Of a stretch of 5,112 nucleotides of DNA, positions 1-5,112 are shown piece after piece; within the stretch, counting starts at the first letter, position 1; the number at the start of each line of letters is the position of its first letter. Both the position numbers and the translations under genes were made by a program. Below the pieces are notes generated by a model. That model made no database searches, was not told the DNA's origin, and saw only the letters and a program-made list of their open reading frames with translations. Source of the DNA: Kiritimatiellia bacterium (lineage in GTDB: Bacteria > Verrucomicrobiota > Kiritimatiellia > RFP12 > DVOR01); assembly GCA_900771325.1 (NCBI GenBank), contig CAAGNN010000080.1, forward strand, positions 1-5,112. Direction: 5' to 3'.

Positions 1-139
1 CGGCGATGGTCATCACATTGCCGGTGGCGAGGTTGCGCACTTGGTAGATGCCGTCGCTCATCTCGTGCAAGACCTCGATGTTCATTTGGTTGCGGCCAAC
101 TTTAATCGTGCCGTGGGTTCCGTTTTCGATGCTCATCAT
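1..139 (-). CDS. Partial small hypothetical protein, N-terminal 46 codons
   Basis: This gene reads leftward and runs off the left edge, so only its first 46 codons are visible. It begins with two consecutive ATG codons (139-137 and 136-134). A minus-strand AAAGGA at 149-144 lies 4 bases before the first and 7 before the second, so the second ATG (136) is the better-spaced start. The frame is open throughout. The peptide is hydrophilic, with alternating residues (GTIKVGRNQM near residues 10-19, IYQVRNLATG near 31-40), which suggests a small beta-rich fold. There is no signal peptide or membrane segment. I do not recognise the family and assign no function. It is divergent from the morphogenesis operon, so it may belong to a different module. 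I am fairly sure it is a real gene because of the ribosome binding site and protein-like composition, although the visible part is short. Confidence 0.6.
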   Translation of the reverse strand, partial: MMSIENGTHGTIKVGRNQMNIEVLHEMSDGIYQVRNLATGNVMTIA

Positions 140-211
140 CTTGTCCTTTCTTGGTTTGTTCGAGGGCACTGTGTCCTCTTTACGCCGCACATACTGGCTC
201 TTTCCGATGGG

Positions 212-242
212 ATTATCCAGTTATATTTTCATCAATTTTCAA
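212..242 (-). promoter_or_regulatory. Possible sigma70-like promoter for the leftward gene
   Basis: On the minus strand TTGAAA (242-237) matches the -35 consensus at five of six bases and GATAAT (217-212) matches the -10 consensus at five of six. The 19-base spacer is longer than ideal. It would start transcription about 65-70 bases before the leftward gene. A plus-strand TATATT at 222-227 could be a -10 element for the rightward operon, but I see no good -35 for it. The rest of the 140-257 spacer holds nothing else I can name. Confidence 0.3.
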
Positions 243-257
243 TAAGTTAGGAGAAAA

Positions 258-452
258 ATGCCGACCCCCTCTTTAACCTCCCTAAGCAAGGCCGACTTGG
301 TACATCTGCTACAACAATCCGGGAGCCGAACCATCTCGATGGAGACGCTCGAAGCGGCCATTCAGGCTGGAGCCCCAATGAACCCGGATGGAACACTCAA
401 CTTTCTTGTCTTTACCGCCTGGCTAATCAAGGAGAGTGAAAATGGCGATTAA
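258..452 (+). CDS. Small helix-turn-helix-like protein, possible terminase-associated DNA-binding protein
   Basis: This 64-residue protein begins at an ATG preceded by AGGAG at 249-253. It is soluble and mostly helical in character, with no membrane segment. The DLVHLL segment (residues 13-18), the AGAPMNPDGT turn (37-46) and LNFLVFTAWLI (47-57) look like helices flanking a turn. The same pattern occurs in the first 60 residues of the adjacent terminase (DVVRLL at 12-17, INLLKYCAWLV at 51-61), so the two appear to share a domain. Its stop lies inside the terminase gene, an 11-base overlap that suggests translational coupling. It sits where a small terminase subunit would be expected, and a DNA-recognition role in packaging is a reasonable inference. 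I do not see a classical gpNu1 sequence, so the small-subunit assignment is unproven. Confidence 0.65.
   Translation: MPTPSLTSLSKADLVHLLQQSGSRTISMETLEAAIQAGAPMNPDGTLNFLVFTAWLIKESENGD
431..434 (+). promoter_or_regulatory. Ribosome binding site that decides the terminase start
   Basis: GGAG at 431-434 lies 7 bases before the ATG at 442 but only 1 base before the in-frame GTG at 436. The spacing favours ATG 442, giving a 760-residue terminase rather than 762. The site is inside the 3' end of the preceding small gene. Confidence 0.6.
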
Positions 453-2724
453 CCCCACCAAAATGCGCCCAACGGATGTGGTGCGATTGCTGAACTCGAC
501 GACACTGGGCAGTGTCATCAGGCAGGCGCGCATCTATCGAGACTTCAATCGCGTGGGCTTCCGCATTGCCGCGAACAATGACCCGCGCTCAATCAACTTG
601 CTCAAGTATTGCGCTTGGCTCGTTGATTGTCGCAATGAGCCCGAGGTGCATCATACGCGCACCTACGAGGAAAAGAAGGAGGCCGAACGGGCCCGGAATG
701 CCGCTAAATCCTTGGCCGGGCGCGACATCGGGAACCTGCCGCCTGTCGAAGATCCCGAGCGCAAGGCGAATTGCGCGGGGGATTTCCGGCGCTTTTGCGA
801 GACCTATTTCCCCGAGACCTTTTCGCTCGGTTGGTCGGGCGACCACCTCAAGGTCATCGGCAAGATTGAAACTGCCGTCCTCAAAGGCGGCCTCTTTGCC
901 CTTGCGATGCCTCGTGGGTCGGGCAAAAGTTCACTGACAGAAGCGGCGGCCTTGTGGGCGTTGCTGTATGGCCATCGTGAGTTTGTTGTTTTGATTGGGG
1001 CGACTGAGACGGCAGCCACAGAGATGATTGACTCCATCAAAACGGAATTGGAGGTAAACGAGTGGCTCAACCAAGACTTTCCCGAAGTGTGCTTTCCCAT
1101 TCGCGCCTTGGATGGGATTGCCAATCGTTGCGCCGGGCAACTCTACAAGGGCGAGCGGACACGTATCTCGTGGACGGCGAGCGAGATTATCCTGCCGACC
1201 ATCGCAGGTAGTCCGGCTTCGGGGGCGATTGTCCGCGTGGCGGGCATCACTGGGCGTGTGCGCGGAATGAAGTACAAGAAGCCTAATGGCAAGAGCATTC
1301 GGCCCTCGTTGGTGATTATCGACGACCCGCAGACCTCGGAATCGGCGGCTTCCATCGAACAGACGCACAAGCGTGTGCGCGTGTTGGCCGGAGACATTCT
1401 GGGTTTAGCCGGTCCTGGGCAGAAAATCTCGGGCATTATGCCGTGCACGATTATTCGCCCGGGCGATATGGCCGAGCAGATTCTCGACCGAACCAAGCAC
1501 CCCGAGTGGAATGGCGAGCGAACGCAGATGGTCGTTTCGTTTCCGACGAACACGCGCCTTTGGGAGCAGTACGCCGAAATCCGAGCCGACAATCTGCGGC
1601 GGGACGGAACCTTTGCCGAGGCCACGGACTTCTATCGGACTCACCGGGAGGAGATGGACCGAGGTGCAGTGGTTTCGTGGCCCGAGCGGTTCAATTACGA
1701 TGAAATCTCGGCCATTCAACACGCGATGAACTTGCGTTTGCAAGACGAGGGAGCCTTTTACGCCGAGTATCAGAATGAGCCGTTGCCGGAGGATATTGGG
1801 AGTGGCGAACAACTTTCGGTTGACCTTGTCACGCACAAACTCAACGGTCACCCACGTTGGGAGATTCCGCTTGGATGCACACGCTTGACGATGTTTATTG
1901 ACGTGCAAAAGACGTTGCTTTACTACGCGGTCTGTGCGTGGGAGGGCGACTTTACGGGCGTGGTGGTCGATTATGGAAGTTTCCCTGACCAACAGAGACC
2001 GTACTTTACGCTGGCCGATGCCACACACACGCTTCAACACACCTTCACCCGCAGTGGCTTGGAAGGATGCCTCTATCAGGGGTTGCAGGCCCTGACGGAG
2101 ACCCTCTTGGGCAAGGAGTGGGGGCGCGAGGATGGCGCGACGATGAAGGTCGAGCAGTGCCTCATCGATGCGAACTGGGGGGCCTCGACCGATGTGGTCT
2201 ACCAGTTCTGCCGCGAAAGCCCCTATGCACACATCCTAATGCCGAGTCACGGGCGTTATATCGGAGCCAGTTCGCAACCGCTGAACGAGCGGCGGCGGCA
2301 ACCGGGTGAACGGGTCGGCCAGAACTGGCTCGTGCCATCAGTCAATCGGAAGCGCGCGATTCGCCATCTGGTTTACGACACGAACTTTTGGAAGAGTTTT
2401 GTTGCGGCACGATGGTTGGTGACGTTGGGCGACCGAGGCAGTCTGTCGCTTTGGGGTCGTGACCCAATGCGACACGTGTGTTATGCCGAGCACCTCTGCG
2501 CAGAGTATCGCGTGCCGACAGAGGGGCGTGGCCGCAAGGTCGATGAATGGAAGTTGCGCCCAGAGTCACACGACAACCATTGGCTCGACTGTACCGTCGG
2601 CTGTGCCGTCGCGGCCTCTATGTTGGGCGAAACACTCCCTTGCGCAAACCTCTCACGCGAGAAAAAGCCTAAGCGGGCCCTCAAACTCTCCTCCGTCCAA
2701 AAACGCAAGGAGATGGGGCTATGA
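442..2724 (+). CDS. Phage terminase large subunit, GpA family
   Basis: This is the DNA-packaging motor: an ATPase that translocates phage DNA into the prohead plus a nuclease that cuts genome-length units. The 760 residues read in order as follows. Residues 1-62 are a helix-turn-helix-like domain related to the preceding small protein. Residues 74-115 are a charged helical linker. The ATPase carries Walker A PRGSGKSS (157-164, Lys162), Walker B LVIIDD (290-295) and a likely coupling motif GIMPCT (331-336). The nuclease carries acidic candidates Asp487 in FIDVQ, Asp576 in LIDANWG and Asp716 in DNHWLD. The motifs fit the GpA-type terminases; lambda gpA is about 641 residues, so this one is longer, largely through its N-terminal extension. 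All key motifs are intact and there is no frameshift. The start is ATG 442, with GTG 436 as the alternative. The stop overlaps a tiny ATG ORF (ATGA at 2721). The family call is secure; the exact nuclease residues are read by eye. Confidence 0.93.
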   Translation: MAINPTKMRPTDVVRLLNSTTLGSVIRQARIYRDFNRVGFRIAANNDPRSINLLKYCAWLVDCRNEPEVHHTRTYEEKKEAERARNAAKSLAGRDIGNLPPVEDPERKANCAGDFRRFCETYFPETFSLGWSGDHLKVIGKIETAVLKGGLFALAMPRGSGKSSLTEAAALWALLYGHREFVVLIGATETAATEMIDSIKTELEVNEWLNQDFPEVCFPIRALDGIANRCAGQLYKGERTRISWTASEIILPTIAGSPASGAIVRVAGITGRVRGMKYKKPNGKSIRPSLVIIDDPQTSESAASIEQTHKRVRVLAGDILGLAGPGQKISGIMPCTIIRPGDMAEQILDRTKHPEWNGERTQMVVSFPTNTRLWEQYAEIRADNLRRDGTFAEATDFYRTHREEMDRGAVVSWPERFNYDEISAIQHAMNLRLQDEGAFYAEYQNEPLPEDIGSGEQLSVDLVTHKLNGHPRWEIPLGCTRLTMFIDVQKTLLYYAVCAWEGDFTGVVVDYGSFPDQQRPYFTLADATHTLQHTFTRSGLEGCLYQGLQALTETLLGKEWGREDGATMKVEQCLIDANWGASTDVVYQFCRESPYAHILMPSHGRYIGASSQPLNERRRQPGERVGQNWLVPSVNRKRAIRHLVYDTNFWKSFVAARWLVTLGDRGSLSLWGRDPMRHVCYAEHLCAEYRVPTEGRGRKVDEWKLRPESHDNHWLDCTVGCAVAASMLGETLPCANLSREKKPKRALKLSSVQKRKEMGL

Positions 2725-2774
2725 GGAGTAGTTGGATTCGTTGGCTTTGCCTTTTCTGCTTTTTGCCCAAATAA
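2721..2774 (+). CDS. Possible 17-residue hydrophobic peptide ORF coupled to the terminase stop
   Basis: The ATG overlaps the terminase stop as ATGA, and AAGGAG at 2707-2712 lies 8 bases upstream, which is good start spacing. The peptide MRSSWIRWLCLFCFLPK has a basic N-terminus and a short hydrophobic run rich in Trp, Phe, Leu and Cys, like a tiny membrane peptide or the beginning of a truncated membrane protein. It is too short to assign. It may simply mark where the next gene of the operon once began. Confidence 0.2.
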   Translation: MRSSWIRWLCLFCFLPK

Positions 2775-3156
2775 AGCCAAAGAAACACAATCCATTTCAT
2801 AGTTTGGATATGACTATACGGTCTTTATCGCGTCAAACATGGATGAAAAGGAAAAAGTTTAAAAACGTTGCGCCATTTTTTGGCGAGGGCGCATTAATTA
2901 GAAGTGTGCGAACCCGAGAAGGAGAATGAAAAAGTTGTTCCACTTTGTTCAGTCTAGCCTCTAACTCTTAATAACCTCTTTTTTAGGGAGGTCTGTGGCC
3001 GTCCGCAAAAAAGTGAAAAAAGTTTGTAAAAAAATGAGGAGTTATGTCTTTAGGGAATAGTGTTGGCACACAGCAAAAGGTGCTTTCTCAATGTCCCTTT
3101 AAGTTGATGGCTTGATATGCATTGGATTACGCGAATGTAGGCAATAGAAAGGAGCG
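2725..3156 (+). other. AT-rich gap in the late operon with no convincing gene
   Basis: This 432-base stretch separates terminase from the methyltransferase relic. Over 2761-3120 I count 140 G or C in 360 bases, about 39%, clearly lower than the flanking genes. All three plus-strand frames have many stops. The longest reading is a TTG-started frame at 2732-2929 (65 codons, basic, unrecognised, AGGAG only 3 bases upstream), which I do not call. Very short ORFs with nearby AGGAG-like sequences lie at 2721-2774, 2995-3060 and 3044-3115. Minus-strand readings are not protein-like. I see no tRNA, no CRISPR-like repeats and no clear intrinsic terminator. It may hold a regulatory RNA, a promoter or the decayed remains of accessory genes, but nothing shows which. 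Confidence 0.6.
2869..2893 (+). repeat. Small inverted repeat with two alternative pairings
   Basis: TGCGCC (2869-2874) can pair with GGCGCA (2888-2893), or CGCCA (2871-2875) can pair with TGGCG (2881-2885) around a loop of five T. The two hairpins are mutually exclusive. No T-run follows, so it is not a typical intrinsic terminator. Short inverted repeats like this can arise by chance. Confidence 0.25.
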
Positions 3157-3221
3157 GTGACGAAATACGGAAGTGTGTGCAGCGGGATAGAGGCGGCCTC
3201 TCTTGCGTGGCAGCCGTTGGT

Positions 3222-3252
3222 TGGGATGCGTTGGATTGGCGAGCGCATCCAA
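3222..3252 (+). repeat. Inverted repeat (hairpin) just before the connector ribosome binding site
   Basis: GGATGCG (3224-3230) is perfectly complementary to CGCATCC (3244-3250), and the stem can extend inward by a T-G and a T-A pair and outward, past one mismatch, by T-A pairs. It spans the presumed deletion scar in the methyltransferase relic and ends about 5 bases before the GGAGGAG of the next gene. It could influence connector translation, but no T-run follows, so termination is unlikely. Confidence 0.4.
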
Positions 3253-3256
3253 AGTG

Positions 3257-3263
3257 TGGAGGA
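3257..3263 (+). promoter_or_regulatory. Strong ribosome binding site fixing the connector start
   Basis: GGAGGAG lies 8 bases before ATG 3272 and settles that start against a longer frame opening at TTG 3203. It sits within the codons of the methyltransferase relic's C-terminus. Confidence 0.75.
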
Positions 3264-3271
3264 GAATAACA

Positions 3272-3466
3272 ATGACTGAACGTGACACCCGATTGGAGGA
3301 GATTGCCCTGCAACCCAAGGGGGTCGAGGTTGATGGTCAACGGATGGAGAACCATTCGCTCAAAGACCAAATCGAGTTAGACCGTTATTTGGCTTCGAAG
3401 AAAGCGACCCAAGGTCGAGCGAGGGGCTTTCGTGTGAGCAAACTGGTGGCTGGAGGTGCGCAGTAA
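3272..3466 (+). CDS. gpW-like phage head-tail connector protein
   Basis: In lambda, gpW (68 residues) joins the filled head's portal and forms the platform for the next connector. This 64-residue protein has the same length and the same place, between terminase and portal. Its pattern also fits: charged N-terminus MTERDTRLEE, then GVEVDGQRMENHS (residues 17-29) as a probable beta hairpin, a helix SLKDQIELDRYLASKKA (29-45), and a basic tail RGFRVSKLV (51-59) ending near residue 64. ATG 3272 is chosen because of the strong GGAGGAG upstream; the longer frame upstream translates the relic's DNA out of frame. The gene overlaps the relic's stop by 8 bases, and its own TAA shares its last A with the portal ATG, so translation is probably coupled. 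The call rests on size, position and pattern rather than on strong identity. Confidence 0.75.
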   Translation: MTERDTRLEEIALQPKGVEVDGQRMENHSLKDQIELDRYLASKKATQGRARGFRVSKLVAGGAQ

Positions 3467-4845
3467 TGGGGTGGTTCTCCCGTAAGAGCAAGGCTTCTAT
3501 CCGCTTTATTCGCGGACGCTTTGATGCGGCCCAAACGACTCGGGACAATGCCAAGCACTGGAGTGCGGCAGATGCCCTCTCGGCAGATGCTGAGGCCAGT
3601 GCGGCTGTTCGGCGCATTCTTCGCACCCGTGCGCGTTACGAAGTGGCTAACAATGCCTACGCCAAAGGCATCGTGCAAACCTTGGCGAATGATGTTATCG
3701 GCACCGGCCCGCGCTTGCAGGCCTTGACCGAAGATGAAGCGTTGAATCGACAGATTGAGGCTGACTTTGCGACTTGGTGCAATACGGTTGCCTTTGCAGA
3801 CAAACTGCGAACTGCGCGTATTGCACGCTGCCAAGACGGAGAGGCGTTTATCCTGTTGGCACTCAATCCCAAACTCTCAACGAAGGTGAAACTAGACTTG
3901 CAGTTGATTGAAGCTGACCGGGTTACGGACGACATTCATATCAACAAGCCCAACTGCATCGATGGTATCACCTTCGACTCCTTTGGAAACCCGATGCATT
4001 ACCGCATCCTGCGCCATCACCCTGGCTCGGATTTTTGCACCTTCGAGCGCGAGGCAGAGGAGATTCCGGCAGAGTTTGTGATTCACCTTTTCCGCAGTGA
4101 CCGACCAGGACAACACCGTGGCGTGCCCGAAATCACGCCAGCGCTTCCGCTCTTTGCACAGTTGCGCCGATTCACCTTGGCAGTCATTACGGCGGCAGAG
4201 TCTGCGGCCAACTTCGCTGGCATTCTCTACACCGATTCGCCCGCCAACGGTGAAGCCGATGAGGTGGAAGCGATGGATAGCATCCAACTAGAGCGCAATA
4301 TGCTCTTGACGATGCCTGGCGGTTGGAAGATGGCGCAACTCGATCCCAAGCAGCCCTCGACCACCTACGCAGAGTTCAAGCACGAAATTCTCAACGAGAT
4401 TGCCCGGTGTTTGAGCATGCCCTACAACATCGCCTCGGGAAACTCTTCGGGCTACAACTATGCGAGCGGACGCCTTGATCATCAGACCTACTATCGTTCG
4501 CTCAAAGTGGACCAAGCGTTGATGGAGCGTGTGTTGCTTGACCGCGTCTTTGCTGCGTGGTGGCGGGAATATGCGCTCCTGAACAAGCGCGAAGAGACGA
4601 GCGTGCCACACATTTGGATTTGGGACGGCACCGAGCACGTCGACCCGGCCAAGGAGGCAAACGCCCAAGCGATGCGCTTGCAAAACCTTACCACCACCTT
4701 GGCGATTGAGTACGCCAGACAAGGGAAGGATTGGGAGGCGGAACTCCACCAAATTGCCCGCGAGCGCAAGCTCTGCGAAGAACTCGGCATCCCGATTGCC
4801 TCGGCGTTGCCGGAGACACCCAGAAAGGACGAAACAGATGAATGA
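3466..4845 (+). CDS. Phage portal protein, lambda GpB family
   Basis: The portal forms the dodecameric ring at one head vertex through which terminase pumps DNA and to which connectors and tail attach. The 459-residue product shows the lambda-family pattern: an N-terminal RFDAAQTT segment (18-25), YEVANNAYAKGIVQTLANDV (58-77) followed by IGTGPRLQ, a DGEAFILL strand near residue 125, LQLIEADRV near 145, a long helical crown/stem region around residues 225-255, SSGYNYASGRLD (327-338), and the C-terminal TEHVDPAKEA (389-398) with a following helix. Lambda gpB is 533 residues, so this one is somewhat shorter, within family variation. GGAGG at 3452-3456 precedes the ATG by 9 bases, and that ATG overlaps the connector stop. 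The frame is intact. Its 3' end overlaps the protease start by 8 bases. Family assignment is confident. Confidence 0.93.
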   Translation: MGWFSRKSKASIRFIRGRFDAAQTTRDNAKHWSAADALSADAEASAAVRRILRTRARYEVANNAYAKGIVQTLANDVIGTGPRLQALTEDEALNRQIEADFATWCNTVAFADKLRTARIARCQDGEAFILLALNPKLSTKVKLDLQLIEADRVTDDIHINKPNCIDGITFDSFGNPMHYRILRHHPGSDFCTFEREAEEIPAEFVIHLFRSDRPGQHRGVPEITPALPLFAQLRRFTLAVITAAESAANFAGILYTDSPANGEADEVEAMDSIQLERNMLLTMPGGWKMAQLDPKQPSTTYAEFKHEILNEIARCLSMPYNIASGNSSGYNYASGRLDHQTYYRSLKVDQALMERVLLDRVFAAWWREYALLNKREETSVPHIWIWDGTEHVDPAKEANAQAMRLQNLTTTLAIEYARQGKDWEAELHQIARERKLCEELGIPIASALPETPRKDETDE

Positions 4846-5112
4846 ATACCTTCAAATCAAGGCCGCTGCCGATATGAGCACACGCGTCAAGGGCGTGGCC
4901 TATTCAGGCGGCCAGATGAACCTCGGCTGGCGACACCCGGTGGTGGTCGACCTCGCCGGGATGACCATCCCGGAAGTCGTGCCGCTCTTGGCCAATCACC
5001 TCAACCGTGTGAATGGGCGCGTAGGCATTCTCTCGGCAATGGTGGTCGATAACCGCCTTGAAATCCAAGGCGACATCGTCGCCGATGGCGAAGACAGCCG
5101 CGCCATTATCAC
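4838..5112 (+). CDS. Prohead maturation protease-like protein, N-terminal 91 residues (partial)
   Basis: Prohead proteases cleave scaffold and capsid N-termini during head maturation. The gene starts at ATG 4838 inside the portal's last codons (ATGAATGA overlap), with AAAGGA at 4824-4829 at 8-base spacing, and is cut by the window end. Visible residues include KGVAYSGGQMNLGWRHPVVV (18-37), DLAGMTIPEV (38-47), and VPLLANHLNRVNGRVGI (48-64) followed by a beta-rich stretch LEIQGDIVADGE. The LLxxH...GxVG pattern matches the catalytic-His region of HK97/S78-type prohead proteases, with His54 as the likely catalytic residue. The expected Ser and remaining parts lie beyond the window. Position directly after the portal fits a protease, possibly fused to a scaffold domain. 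It does not look like the SppA/ClpP-type lambda gpC at this end. Family level is an inference from motif and synteny. Confidence 0.7.
   Translation, partial: MNEYLQIKAAADMSTRVKGVAYSGGQMNLGWRHPVVVDLAGMTIPEVVPLLANHLNRVNGRVGILSAMVVDNRLEIQGDIVADGEDSRAII

Larger units (their letters stand above)
3157..3279 (+). pseudogene. Remnant of a phage C5-cytosine DNA methyltransferase with internal deletion
   Basis: This 40-codon ORF starts at GTG, the only usable start after an in-frame TAG at 3145-3147; AAAGGAG at 3148-3154 precedes it by 2 bases. Residues 3-21 read KYGSVCSGIEAASLAWQPL, the characteristic N-terminus of phage-borne C5-cytosine methyltransferases, including the SAM-binding motif I (CSGIEAA). 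Residues 24-34, MRWIGERIQSV, resemble what I remember of the extreme C-terminus of the same family, which follows the conserved GNSMAV motif. Everything between is gone, including the catalytic Pro-Cys motif IV and the target-recognition domain, so it cannot methylate DNA. The simplest reading is an in-frame internal deletion near residues 21-24. The ORF ends inside the next gene (ATGACTGA overlap), as an intact gene in this operon would. The N-terminal match is strong; the C-terminal match is from memory. It could still be translated as a short peptide or serve translational coupling. Confidence 0.75.

Noticed and set aside
1405..2232. 275-codon minus-strand open frame opposite the terminase
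   Set aside because: It is a shadow of the terminase coding strand, with no ribosome binding site or recognisable domain.
2732..2929. 65-codon frame starting with TTG in the AT-rich gap
   Set aside because: Rare start, AGGAG only 3 bases away, no recognisable family and low-complexity basic composition; too weak to call.
2974..2992. ACCTC and GAGGT around a T-run as a terminator
   Set aside because: The stem is only five pairs and the T-run is in the loop rather than after the stem.
2721..3042. Nine-base direct repeat ATGAGGAGT at 2721-2729 and 3034-3042, as possible insertion boundaries
   Set aside because: A repeat of this length over several hundred bases is likely by chance, partly because it contains a Shine-Dalgarno-like sequence.
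3203..3271. Longer 87-residue version of the connector gene starting at TTG 3203
   Set aside because: The extra residues are the methyltransferase relic read out of frame, and the strong GGAGGAG points to ATG 3272.
3050..3370. 106-codon minus-strand frame across the relic and connector
   Set aside because: It lies opposite coding sequence with clear plus-strand signals and has no protein-like family features.

Overview
The window is part of a phage or prophage head-morphogenesis module from a bacterium that uses Shine-Dalgarno translation; clear AGGAG-type sites precede most starts. Genes are packed head to tail on the plus strand, with starts and stops that overlap or abut. The order is a small helix-turn-helix-like gene, a GpA-type large terminase, a gpW-like head-tail connector, a lambda-family (GpB) portal, and the start of a prohead-protease-like gene that runs off the right edge. 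The host cannot be fixed from the sequence. The moderately GC-rich coding DNA and the flavour of the terminase and portal recall, from memory only, phages of Planctomycetes or Verrucomicrobia-type bacteria; this is a weak inference.

Layout. Positions 1-139 hold the 5' part of a short minus-strand gene of unknown function. A 118-base divergent spacer (140-257) carries weak promoter-like elements. On the plus strand a 64-residue protein (258-452) overlaps the large terminase (442-2724) and resembles the terminase's own N-terminal domain. Then comes a 432-base AT-rich stretch (2725-3156, about 39% GC by hand count over 2761-3120) with no convincing gene. It is followed by a 40-codon ORF (3157-3279) that appears to be the fused two ends of a phage C5-cytosine DNA methyltransferase, left by an internal deletion. 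The gpW-like connector (3272-3466), portal (3466-4845) and protease (4838 to the end) follow without gaps.

How the genes work together. The terminase cuts and pumps DNA into the prohead through the portal ring. The gpW-like protein would extend the portal once packaging ends. The protease would process the prohead during maturation. The small upstream protein may help the terminase recognise DNA. The methyltransferase relic and the AT-rich spacer are the only breaks in this otherwise compact late operon and are the most interesting part of the window: they look like the scar of an accessory gene once carried between terminase and connector.
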